This document shows, one piece after another, positions 24,091 through 32,274 of a DNA stretch of 50,963 nt (within the stretch, counting starts at the first letter, position 1; every line of letters starts with the position of its first letter). The notes beneath the pieces are model-generated. The model did not search any database. It was not told the origin of the DNA and saw nothing but the letters and a program-made list of their open reading frames with translations. The DNA lies in NCBI GenBank assembly GCA_946553025.1, contig CAMNRM010000037.1, forward strand, positions 1 to 50,963, read 5' to 3'. Both the position numbers and the translations under genes were made by a program. The DNA is from an uncultured Clostridium sp. (lineage in GTDB: Bacteria; Bacillota; Clostridia; Lachnospirales; Lachnospiraceae).

Positions 24091-24936
24091 CTATCCCTTA
24101 ATTCCATCCATGGCAATCCCGTTGACCAGGTATTTCTGGAAGAAGATAAAGAATACAATTACCGGCAGCAGCGAGATAACGGACATAGCGAACAATCCGC
24201 CGTAGTTATTATAGGAGTTCGGGTCCAGGTACATATTTAGTGCCAGGGAAATCGTAAACTTCTTTGTCGTGCTCATGAAAATCAGCGGCTGGAAGAAGTC
24301 CTGCCAAATCCAGTAAAAGGCAAAGATGGAGGCCGTAACCAGCGCCGGCTTAACCACCGGAACCAGCACCTTAAATAAAATCCCGGCCTTCCCGCATCCG
24401 TCGATCATCGCTGCCTCGTCCAGTTCCTTGGGTATGCCCCTAAAAAACTGCACCATCAAAAAGATGAAAAAGGCACCGCCGAAGAACCACGGGATAATCA
24501 GGGCAACCCGCGTATCAATCAGCCCCAGTTTTTTCAGGATAATATACTGCGGAACGACCATAACCTGTGGGGGAATCATCATGGTCATCATAACACAGCC
24601 GAACAAGAAGTTGGAACCCCAGAATTTAATCCTGGTAAAGGCATAGGCTGCCAACAGGGAGATAAAGACACAGCCCACCGTGCCGATCACCGTAACAAAA
24701 ACCGTGTTGGTAAAGAATGTGCTAAAAGAAACACCGCCCACGCCTTCCAGACCGCTTTTATAATTCGTCCCTGCATCCCATACCTTGGGAATCAGGGAAT
24801 AGGCGTTTTGGAACATGGTATCATTGCTCTTGAAGGAACTGGCTACCAGCCACAGCATCGGATAAATCATAATAAATCCCAGAGCGCAGGCCCCGATATG
24901 AAATATAGCCGCATTGATCTTTCTTTTTTCTTTCAT
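24091..24936 (-). CDS. sugar ABC transporter permease, MalG-type
   Basis: The 281-residue protein has six hydrophobic segments and the EAA loop for ATPase contact (ELDEAAMIDGCGKAGILFKV). It belongs to the CUT1 family of oligosaccharide importers. It starts ten bases after the first permease gene ends, so the two are co-transcribed. The C-terminus FFQKYLVNGIAMDGIKG is typical of the MalG-like subunit. No ATPase gene is present. Clostridial CUT1 systems often share one MsmX-type ATPase encoded elsewhere. Confidence 0.9.
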   Translation of the reverse strand: MKEKRKINAAIFHIGACALGFIMIYPMLWLVASSFKSNDTMFQNAYSLIPKVWDAGTNYKSGLEGVGGVSFSTFFTNTVFVTVIGTVGCVFISLLAAYAFTRIKFWGSNFLFGCVMMTMMIPPQVMVVPQYIILKKLGLIDTRVALIIPWFFGGAFFIFLMVQFFRGIPKELDEAAMIDGCGKAGILFKVLVPVVKPALVTASIFAFYWIWQDFFQPLIFMSTTKKFTISLALNMYLDPNSYNNYGGLFAMSVISLLPVIVFFIFFQKYLVNGIAMDGIKG

Positions 24937-24946
24937 CGTCCCACCT

Positions 24947-25849
24947 CTAGTTTTCGTAGTGAACCCAGTTGTTTTGTGTCTTAAATAAAATCACGGTAAA
25001 TACAGCGATAATTGCCACCAGAACCCAGGCCAGAGCACAGCTGTAGCCCATATCAAAGTAGGTAAACGCCCTACGGTACAGGTAAAGCACGTAAGATAAT
25101 GTACTGTCTAACGGGCCGCCGTCGGTGATAACATAACTTTCGGTAAATACGCGGAAGCCATTGATAATCTGCAAAATCAGGTTAAAGAAAATCGTGGGGG
25201 TCAGCATGGGAAGGGTGATTTTGGTAAACACCTGCCAGGGTTTTCCGCCGTCAACCATTGCCGATTCGTAGAGGGAAAACGGGATTTGCTTTAACGCCGA
25301 TAAAAAGATCAGCATGGAAGATCCAAACTGCCATACACCCATGATAACGATAACGCCCAGGGCCGTTTTCGGATTTCCCAGAAATGACATCTTCTGTTCA
25401 ATGCCAAACAAAGCAAGCAGCGACATCACCACGCCCTTATTGCCGAAGAACTGCTTCCAAACGATGGAAACGGCAATACTTCCGCCGATAATGGACGGCA
25501 CATAATACAGTGTCCGGTACAGGCCCAGGCCCTTGTGGTTCTGGTTTAAGAGCATTGCCACAAACAGGGCAAACGCCAGACGCAGCGGAACCAGCAAAAG
25601 CACATAGGTAAAGGTCACTTTCAGCGCCTGAATAAAGGTATCATCCTGCGTAAAAATACGAATATAATTGCTCAGTCCAATCATTGAGGGTGTATTTAAC
25701 AGGTTAAAATCTGTAAACGAATAATAAATCGAGATAAATGCCGGTATCAGCCACATCAAAAGAAATCCAAAAATCCATGGTGCAAGAAAAAGATAGCCCG
25801 CGATATTGTCCTCCCGTTTGTAATGGTGCTTTTTCGATGGTTTTGCCAT
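24947..25849 (-). CDS. sugar ABC transporter permease, MalF-type
   Basis: The 300-residue protein has six membrane segments, with the first at about 17-40 (YLFLAPWIFGFLLMWLIPAF), and the EAA-like loop SLYESAMVDGGKPWQVFTKI. It is the MalF-like CUT1 partner of the following permease. The ATG follows an AAGGAAGGGGG stretch. It is separated from the binding-protein gene by 136 bases that hold a possible remnant of the dispersed structured element. Confidence 0.9.
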   Translation of the reverse strand: MAKPSKKHHYKREDNIAGYLFLAPWIFGFLLMWLIPAFISIYYSFTDFNLLNTPSMIGLSNYIRIFTQDDTFIQALKVTFTYVLLLVPLRLAFALFVAMLLNQNHKGLGLYRTLYYVPSIIGGSIAVSIVWKQFFGNKGVVMSLLALFGIEQKMSFLGNPKTALGVIVIMGVWQFGSSMLIFLSALKQIPFSLYESAMVDGGKPWQVFTKITLPMLTPTIFFNLILQIINGFRVFTESYVITDGGPLDSTLSYVLYLYRRAFTYFDMGYSCALAWVLVAIIAVFTVILFKTQNNWVHYEN

Positions 25850-25897
25850 AGTGGATATTTCCCCCTTCCTTAACGTGGCTCTCTGGTGTTACAAGGT

Positions 25898-25936
25898 CAA
25901 AAAGAATTCCGAATCCGCTCTGCTGTTTCTTCATAA
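25898..25936. repeat. possible degenerate fragment of the structured element
   Basis: The stretch reading GAATTCCGAATCCGCTCTGC and the bases after it (GTTTCTTCAT) resembles the first ~35 bases of the elements at 15416 and 37142 (GAAATTCGGAATCCGCTTCG, then CTACTTCCTCAT). The hairpin part is absent, so this is at most a remnant. The match could be chance. Confidence 0.35.
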
Positions 25937-25985
25937 ACCTGTATTAACCCCAAAGAGCCATTATACATTCTCTGCTGCAAATTCT

Positions 25986-27377
25986 TTACTGATTATTTCT
26001 TGCCAGAATCTCATCGGCCTTCTTGCGGAAGGAAGCGGCTGCATCTTCGGGACTCATCTGCTCATAGAAGGCAGCATTGCAGGCGTCGGCAAAAGCTTTA
26101 TTGACTTCGGACATTCCGGTTGGGTCGGGTGCTGGTGTTTCTCCTGCCATTGCCGAAGCTGTGTCAACATAGGCGAACATATCCTCCTGCTGCGGGGCCA
26201 TCTTCCCGGAACCGGTCAGGTAATCTCTGGCGGCGGAAGAAGAAGGTGTTCCGCGCTCTGCCATCATAATATCATTCGATGCTTCGGAATTTAAAAACCA
26301 GTTGATAAACTCTGCTGCTTCTTTTTTATGCGGTGAGGTTTCGGCAATGGATAAGAACATACCCGGCTTCATCCACAGTCCCTTCTTATCCTCTGCGCCG
26401 ATTGTCGGCGGCGTAACCATCTTAATCTTGTCATTGGTGCCGGAAACCAGCGTCGAGTAGTTGTTCCAGTTCTGGGTAAATGCGCCCTCGCCCGTAACTA
26501 CAGGTCCTGCTTCCAGACCAAGGGTTTCTATCTGCTCCATCTCATCCGGTGTGGGAACCAGATCCTGATCCATGGCATCCTTAAACAGTTTAATATAATC
26601 CGCCATCAGCTGATCGTCGGCATAACCTATCGATTTCTGATCATCGCTGAATAACTGCTCGCCGTGCTGACGCACCCAGTAATTGTAAAGATTGGTATCC
26701 AGGCTGGGGTTAATCACCGCCGCATCCGTTACTCCGCCTTCTTTCAGCTTTTGGTTCATGGCAATAAAGTCATCCCAGGTCCATCCGGCCTCCGGCGCTT
26801 CCACGCCTGCCGCCTGCAGCACTTCCGGGTTATAGGGGAAGGTCACAAGGGAGGTGGAAAGCACCAGCCCGGACATCTTTCCGTTAATCTTTGCACTGTT
26901 TAACAATGCTTCATCAATCCCCGATACGTCGATGGTGCCGTCGTCAATATAGGGCTGTAAATCCGCAATGGAATTATTCTTTGCATAGGTCGATATGTAG
27001 AGGTAGTCCATCTGCACGATATCCGGCATGGAACCGGAAGCCGCTTCGGTGGAGAGTTTGTCAAAATATCCGTCCCACCCTGCCGGTACAGCTTCAAAAG
27101 TAACGTTTGGATGCTCCGCCGTGTAGGCGTCAAGAATCTTCTGCGTATAATCATGCCTGGACTGCGAACCCCACCAGGTAAATTTCAGTGTAATCGCATC
27201 GCCATTGCTTCCTGCATCCTGTGCATTTCCCGCTGCCGTAGTTCCCGACGGAGCTGCCGTACTTCCGTCTGCTGCTGCGCTGCTTCCTGCATCGCCGCTC
27301 CCGCCGCTGCATCCGGTCAGCGAGGACATCGCCATACCCATCGAGAGCAAAAGTGCCATTGTTCTTTTTTTCATCAT
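25986..27377 (-). CDS. sugar ABC transporter substrate-binding lipoprotein
   Basis: The 463-residue protein begins with a lipoprotein signal (MALLLSMGMAMSSLTGCSGG, Cys at about 23). A Ser/Ala/Gly linker follows, then the solute-binding fold of CUT1 systems (ITLKFTWWGSQSRHDYTQKI, GWDGYFDKLS, PDIVQMDYLYIS, KKEAAEFINWFLNS). It should bind an oligosaccharide outside the membrane and deliver it to the two permeases. Two adjacent ATG codons follow AAAGGGG. Its promoter region contains a palindrome at 27424 that may bind the nearby AraC-type regulator. Given the GH115-like and CE6-like neighbours, a decorated xylo-oligosaccharide is the best guess for substrate. Confidence 0.92.
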   Translation of the reverse strand: MMKKRTMALLLSMGMAMSSLTGCSGGSGDAGSSAAADGSTAAPSGTTAAGNAQDAGSNGDAITLKFTWWGSQSRHDYTQKILDAYTAEHPNVTFEAVPAGWDGYFDKLSTEAASGSMPDIVQMDYLYISTYAKNNSIADLQPYIDDGTIDVSGIDEALLNSAKINGKMSGLVLSTSLVTFPYNPEVLQAAGVEAPEAGWTWDDFIAMNQKLKEGGVTDAAVINPSLDTNLYNYWVRQHGEQLFSDDQKSIGYADDQLMADYIKLFKDAMDQDLVPTPDEMEQIETLGLEAGPVVTGEGAFTQNWNNYSTLVSGTNDKIKMVTPPTIGAEDKKGLWMKPGMFLSIAETSPHKKEAAEFINWFLNSEASNDIMMAERGTPSSSAARDYLTGSGKMAPQQEDMFAYVDTASAMAGETPAPDPTGMSEVNKAFADACNAAFYEQMSPEDAAASFRKKADEILARNNQ

Positions 27378-27423
27378 AAATTCCCCTTTCTTTACTGTTC
27401 CTTTTGATTCTGGTATACTGACC

Positions 27424-27444
27424 GGTTATCTTTCGCGGATAACC
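27424..27444. promoter_or_regulatory. inverted repeat upstream of the importer operon
   Basis: GGTTATC and GATAACC form a perfect 7-bp inverted repeat around a 7-base spacer, about 50 bases upstream of the binding-protein start. A TATACC -10-like box lies just downstream (27412-27417 on the minus strand) without a good -35, as expected for an activator-dependent promoter. The binding factor is unproven. Beyond this site I see nothing notable in the gene-free stretch 27378-27685. Confidence 0.4.
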
Positions 27445-27685
27445 TGCCAGCACACTGATTTGTATGTGATATGTGTTGTGTGTGTGGTGTGTTTTGCTTT
27501 CTGTACCTAGCTTACCAGAATCTTTTCTTCCTGAATATGGAATTAACCGGAAGAGCATTTGAAAAAAACCGACTTTTTTATCTGTCACGGAAACCATCCA
27601 CTCCCTAAACATTATCTTCTGATCAGCAAAACCGTTCAAACGAAAAATACAGCCAACCCTCTCCGATTGACTGCATTCTTTTCCT

Positions 27686-29254
27686 TTACTGCAATTTCCC
27701 CCGATACTCCGCCGGCGTCATCCCTGTTGCCTTGTGAAAAACCTTGGAAAAATACTGCCCGTCCGGCGCATAGCCCACAAGTTCCGCCAGGGTTGTTATC
27801 TTCATCTCCGGTTCAAACCGCAGAAGGCGCTTTGCCATATCCACCCGCTGTTCAATCAGCCAGGACGAATACTTGCTCTGCATCACCCGCTGGAAAACCC
27901 GACTGAGATACTCTTCATTCCGGTACAATACCTGTCCGGCTAAAAAGCGAAGATTTAAAGGCTGGTAATCCAGATAGCGGAAGGTTGAAAATACCATCTC
28001 CCGCACACGCTGCCAGTCCTTATTTTCACTTTGCGCAAGCCCCTTACATTCCGCCAGAAAGCGTGCCGTCCGCATACAGAGCATTCTCTCCTGCACCATA
28101 GATTGCGTCCATTCCCCATAGACGCCCTGTAACTGCTCTCCTGTCTGTCCATCCCCGGATGCTTCCCCATTTTCCGCACCTGCCCCTGCCAGGCTTTTTC
28201 CGTACAGCACCTTCGCTATCCAGTTCGCGGTTTCTGCGGTCTGTTCCGGGGTATAATTTTTCCGTTTCATCTTCAGGAAGGTAAAATACACCTCCTGGAG
28301 CAGTCCCACTTCATCCGACACGGCTTTCAGACGCCCAAAATCAACAACGGCTCCCGTCAGTCCCCTGGCCTGCGCGAAAAACGCATGGGAAAGAAGTTCC
28401 GTGATATTTTCCGCCTGCCCCATACGAAATAATTCCTCAACCTGAAGATACAGCGCACCGGCATCGCCAATCTTTCCCTCTTCGCTGACCGCCGTAAATA
28501 TCGGCACAGGGCTTCGCTTCCTTAATTCGCCCCTTACCATGCGGACGCTTTCTTCCACATTATCCGCCCGTGCATCCAGCATAAAAATCATCTGGTTTCC
28601 GACATAGGCATATAAGAGCACATAGGGACTGCCAATCTGTTCGTTAATCATATTCTGCAAAATAAACTGTTCCAGATAGTCAAAACCAATTTCCCGGGAA
28701 AATGCCAGAAGTTCCACCCGAATATGCCCTACATCGTGCTCGGCAGCAAAAAGTTCAAAATCCTTTTCCCGGAACTTTTCTCCGAAGATCATATCCCGAA
28801 ATAACTGTTCCCTGGCTTTGGGAAGCAGACGGGCTACGGTATTTCGATAGCTTTCCACCTGCATCTTCCGGGAATGCTTCTCCTGAATCTGCTCCTTGAC
28901 CTTTTCCAGCACGTCCTGAATCTGGCGTTCATCGCAGGGCTTCATCAGATAATGCCGTATGCCCTGCTCCATCGCTTTGCTGGTGTACTCATACTCCCCG
29001 TAGCCGGACAATACCACAAACTCCACCCATGGCATCTCCTCCCTGGTTTTCTGGATAAGTTCGATTCCGTCCATTCCCGGCATCTTAATATCCGTCAGAA
29101 CAATGTCCGGGGAAAGCGTCCTGATTTTTTCCAGCCCCTCAACCCCGTTCCACGCCGTCCCCACCAGGCTGACACCGTACTCTTCCCAGGCAATTAAATT
29201 CGCCATACCCTCGCGTTCAATCTCTTCATCATCGACAATCAGTAGTTTATACAT
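27686..29254 (-). CDS. response regulator with AraC-type DNA-binding domain, YesN-like
   Basis: The start at 29254 follows GGGAGAAGGACG and begins exactly at the receiver domain (MYKLLIVDDEE), giving 522 residues. The receiver has Asp9/Asp10, phosphorylation site Asp55 (LTDIKMPGMDG) and a Lys in HYLMKP. A long linker domain follows. The last 100 residues form two AraC-type helix-turn-helix motifs ending in YFSKVFHKATGMTPAEYRGK. It is partnered with the sensor kinase gene 69 bp upstream and probably controls the adjacent importer operon. Confidence 0.92.
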   Translation of the reverse strand: MYKLLIVDDEEIEREGMANLIAWEEYGVSLVGTAWNGVEGLEKIRTLSPDIVLTDIKMPGMDGIELIQKTREEMPWVEFVVLSGYGEYEYTSKAMEQGIRHYLMKPCDERQIQDVLEKVKEQIQEKHSRKMQVESYRNTVARLLPKAREQLFRDMIFGEKFREKDFELFAAEHDVGHIRVELLAFSREIGFDYLEQFILQNMINEQIGSPYVLLYAYVGNQMIFMLDARADNVEESVRMVRGELRKRSPVPIFTAVSEEGKIGDAGALYLQVEELFRMGQAENITELLSHAFFAQARGLTGAVVDFGRLKAVSDEVGLLQEVYFTFLKMKRKNYTPEQTAETANWIAKVLYGKSLAGAGAENGEASGDGQTGEQLQGVYGEWTQSMVQERMLCMRTARFLAECKGLAQSENKDWQRVREMVFSTFRYLDYQPLNLRFLAGQVLYRNEEYLSRVFQRVMQSKYSSWLIEQRVDMAKRLLRFEPEMKITTLAELVGYAPDGQYFSKVFHKATGMTPAEYRGKLQ

Positions 29255-29323
29255 CGTCCTTCTCCCTTCGATCGATAAAACGACCATACCAGTCACTGCT
29301 TATCTCTGCCGTGTTCTGCTTGA

Positions 29324-31108
29324 TTACACATCCATCCCTGCCAAATCTTCTGTTTCCTTATTCAGCCGTGGAATCTGTATCTCAACCGTAGTTCCCTCCC
29401 CCGGCACACTGTCCACGGTAAGAAGCGCATCTTTTGAAATCAGCGCCAATCGCTCCCGGATGTTCTGCAGACCTATACCGTGGCCTTTTGGCACACAGGT
29501 TCCGTTTCTCACGCGCTCTAACTCCTGCGGCAGCATCCCCGGGCCCTGATCATGAACCGTAAACAAAAGAACATCCCCCTTTTCCTCTGCCCTGACAAAG
29601 ACCTCGCAGAGGTTCAGCGAGCGGTCAACACCGTAGCTGATGGCATTTTCCACCAATGGCTGGAGAATCATCTTGGGAACAAAATAAGCTTCCATCTTCC
29701 CGTCTTTTTCTATGGTAAATTTCGCTCTGTTTTTATAGCGGTACTGCTGGATGGCAATATAGCTTTCCAGCATATCCAGTTCTTCCTCTGCGGTCACATA
29801 CACCTTTTTGGAAAGCACTCCGCGAAGAAGACTTCCCAGTTCCACAATCATCCGTGAAGCATCCGCAGCATTCCCTGCTTTCACCATCCAGTTTAAGGAA
29901 TTTAAGGTATTATATAAAAAATGCGGGTTGATCTGCGACTGCAGCATCTTATATTTTGTATCTTTAAGCAATAGCTGCTTCTCATAATTTTCATGGATCA
30001 GGCAGTCAATCTGCGTCAGCATAGTATCAAATTCACGGGCCAGCCTTCCGGTTTCATCCATGGACGGATTCGGCGGAAGAAGTTTTTTCGCCCCTTTAAA
30101 ATCCCCCTGCTCCACCACCTTCATCGACTCGGTAAGCTGCTCTAATGGCCTGGTAATCGCCCCGGAAATCCGACGAAGAGCAAAAACAGCCCCCGCAAAA
30201 ACCGTGGCAAGAATCACTAAAATCATATAGCGCAGCCGCAAAACCTGACCATAAATCTCCGAATAAGGGAAAAAATTCACATACATCCAGCCGGTTTCCT
30301 TTGACTTTTCATAGCACAGAAAGGTTCGCTCTCCCTGATAATTGATAATCTTCCATCCCTTTTCCTGATCCATATCCGGCAGATCCAGCCCCGAGATTTC
30401 CGCCTCCTGATAGATCATTCCCTGCTCGGAATAAACCAGAAGAGTCGAGTGCTCCGCCTCCAGATCCTTCGTCTGACGCTCAATTAATTTCGCAATATCG
30501 CTGCTGAAAATCAAACTTCCCAGATAATCCAGCGTGGCATTTTTTACTTCCAGAACATCCCTTCCAGAGATTAAATAGGGGTAATCTTCCGTCGGCGAAA
30601 ACCATACATAGCCGCCTCTTTTTTCGTGAAACTGCTGCAAAAGCACATCCATCACCGGCGGTTCAATCTCTCCCGTGTAAACCCCCGCGGTAAATGTTAC
30701 CTGCTTCTGGTCGGTATAAATCACATTTCGGATAACCTCCTGGGAGAAAATCCGATTCTGCAGAATCGTCATCAACTGCTGTTTGGCATAATTGTATTCC
30801 CGCGACAGATAGTCCATATCCTGCATCCAGGAAAGCTGGTTCTGCACCTCGTTTCCTGTGGCAATGGAAACCGTCAGTTCCTCAATCTGCGCCAGCCGTT
30901 CATTCACCTGCTGGGCAAAAAAATCCAGCTCCGCCAGCGATTTTTCGTAAAGCTGCCGGTCATAAATGCGGAAAGCAAACTGTAAAGTCACTGCCATCAC
31001 GGCATAAATCAGCAGAGCAGTGAGCAAAAAGGTAATCGTTATTTTCTGAAAAAGCCGTAAATTATTCAACCATATTTTCCATTGTTTCATCCGTTTTTTC
31101 CAGTTCAT
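29324..31108 (-). CDS. sensor histidine kinase, YesM-like
   Basis: The start at 31108 has GGGAGA upstream, giving 594 residues. Membrane segments at about 25-45 and 275-298 flank an extracellular sensor domain, followed by a HAMP region. The His-kinase block SQINPHFLYNTLNSLNWM and the ATPase motifs (ENAISYGVDRS, DQGPGM, GHGIGLQNIRERL) come next. It has the five-part LytS/YesM layout common for sugar sensing in Firmicutes. Its start lies inside the end of the acetylesterase gene (47-base overlap), so the esterase, kinase and regulator genes are one transcription unit. Confidence 0.92.
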   Translation of the reverse strand: MNWKKRMKQWKIWLNNLRLFQKITITFLLTALLIYAVMAVTLQFAFRIYDRQLYEKSLAELDFFAQQVNERLAQIEELTVSIATGNEVQNQLSWMQDMDYLSREYNYAKQQLMTILQNRIFSQEVIRNVIYTDQKQVTFTAGVYTGEIEPPVMDVLLQQFHEKRGGYVWFSPTEDYPYLISGRDVLEVKNATLDYLGSLIFSSDIAKLIERQTKDLEAEHSTLLVYSEQGMIYQEAEISGLDLPDMDQEKGWKIINYQGERTFLCYEKSKETGWMYVNFFPYSEIYGQVLRLRYMILVILATVFAGAVFALRRISGAITRPLEQLTESMKVVEQGDFKGAKKLLPPNPSMDETGRLAREFDTMLTQIDCLIHENYEKQLLLKDTKYKMLQSQINPHFLYNTLNSLNWMVKAGNAADASRMIVELGSLLRGVLSKKVYVTAEEELDMLESYIAIQQYRYKNRAKFTIEKDGKMEAYFVPKMILQPLVENAISYGVDRSLNLCEVFVRAEEKGDVLLFTVHDQGPGMLPQELERVRNGTCVPKGHGIGLQNIRERLALISKDALLTVDSVPGEGTTVEIQIPRLNKETEDLAGMDV

Positions 31109-31868
31109 GAACAAAATCTCCCGCCGCATTTCCGGCAGCCGTACCCACCTCATTATAAGCTTTTTGATAATAATGGAAATCATCTTTCATCAAACCGCGG
31201 CTGCGCATGGTATGAAAATCATCGCTGACTAAATAAACATCTTCAACTTCTTCTGCTATCTGTAATTGTGTCCGGCGAATAACCGAATAGTCAAAGCCCT
31301 TATCACCATTATACTCCCCAATAACAATCAAAAAACAGGTTTCTATTCCCTTTTCTTTAAACTGCAAAAGCATGTGCTTAAACCTGGTTTTATAGTCGTC
31401 AGGAGATGTCCCTAAATCTCCGTCCGTTTCTCCCTGGCACCAGAGTAAAAAGCAGTGCCGGATATGCATTTTTTGTTTTTCTGCAAACTCTTTTGCACGC
31501 TCAAAACGCATTAATGCATCCGATAAATAATCGTGTTTTCCCTGCCATTCACCAATCGCCGAACCCCCCTTACTTGCCGATACTCCGATAACCGGTGTTT
31601 TTGTTTTTGCATAATAAGCGTTAATAAATGCCGTAACCATGGAACCGGTTTTCATGCCCGGCTCGTCAATTCCATCCGGGTTATTTTCATTTACGCCGAA
31701 AGGTTCCACCACGGTATGCAGACAGTTCGGTTCGGAAACAGCGCGGTATTCAAACCCTGCCCCAAGCATAAGTTCCGGCGCTTCCTCCGTCCACTGCCGC
31801 GAAGTAATACCGCGCCCAGCCATATTGGACTGACCGCAGAACATAAACAAATCATATTCCTTTTCCAT
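31062..31868 (-). CDS. SASA-domain carbohydrate acetylesterase, CE6-like
   Basis: The 268-residue protein has the SGNH/SASA blocks: FMFCGQSNMAGRG at 7-19 with the nucleophile Ser14, the oxyanion Gly block SASKGGSAIGEW, WCQGETDGD and a C-terminal DDFHY with the catalytic Asp and His. Family CE6 members remove acetyl groups from xylan, and related proteins act on sialic acid. There is no signal peptide, so it should work inside the cell. Together with the GH115-like enzyme this points to acetylated glucuronoxylan fragments. The ATG follows AGGCGGGAAAAG. Confidence 0.82.
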   Translation of the reverse strand: MEKEYDLFMFCGQSNMAGRGITSRQWTEEAPELMLGAGFEYRAVSEPNCLHTVVEPFGVNENNPDGIDEPGMKTGSMVTAFINAYYAKTKTPVIGVSASKGGSAIGEWQGKHDYLSDALMRFERAKEFAEKQKMHIRHCFLLWCQGETDGDLGTSPDDYKTRFKHMLLQFKEKGIETCFLIVIGEYNGDKGFDYSVIRRTQLQIAEEVEDVYLVSDDFHTMRSRGLMKDDFHYYQKAYNEVGTAAGNAAGDFVHELEKTDETMENMVE

Positions 31869-31927
31869 TTCTTTTCCCGCCTTTCATCCTGTCTTTTTTC
31901 TTCCTGCAGGCACATTGTTCAGGAAAT

Positions 31928-31957
31928 ATATTAAACATAAAAAGAAGACGCTGTCAA
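31928..31957 (-). promoter_or_regulatory. promoter of the acetylesterase-kinase-regulator operon
   Basis: On the minus strand TTGACA (31952-31957) and TAATAT (31928-31933) are 18 bases apart, about 60 bases upstream of the acetylesterase start. Confidence 0.55.
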
Positions 31958-31980
31958 GGAAATATTGGGGGAAATTCCGG

Positions 31981-32100
31981 AAAAAATACGACCTCATTAA
32001 CAAGTCGGTTTTTTTCAGATAAAAGGCAGGAAATATTCATTTTCATCTGTAGGAAAAAAGGATATAATAAAATATTAAATGCAAAAGCAAAATAGGTCAA
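31981..32100 (-). ncRNA. possible short minus-strand transcript
   Basis: Within the 400-bp gene-free stretch 31869-32274, a minus-strand promoter (TTGACC 32095-32100, 17 bases, TAATAT 32072-32077) is followed 60-80 bases later by a small hairpin (CGACTT/GAGGTCG) and TATTTTTT. If real, this gives an RNA of about 80 bases with no ORF. There is no family match that I can name, and the case rests only on promoter-terminator geometry. Confidence 0.25.
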
Positions 32101-32230
32101 GAACCTGTTTTTATATTCTCAACCTACATATTTTGCTTGTATCTGGTATTCATATAGTATATACTCTGAAATCATGGATAAAGTAAACAAAACTATCTAT
32201 TACGCCAGAAAAAACACCTTAAATATATAT

Positions 32231-32270
32231 AAAAGACAATCTCACCTGATAAAATAAGATTGTCTTTTAC
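32231..32270. terminator. terminator after hemZ
   Basis: AAAAGACAATCT pairs perfectly with AGATTGTCTTTT around a 14-base loop, five bases beyond the hemZ stop on the minus strand. A-rich and T-rich flanks allow action in both directions. Confidence 0.8.
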
Positions 32271-32274
32271 AACA

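Noticed and set aside
32079-32186. A 35-codon plus-strand frame in the gap before hemZ
   Set aside because: The ribosome site is too far from the ATG, and the frame overlaps the oppositely oriented promoter sequence; it is too short to support alone.
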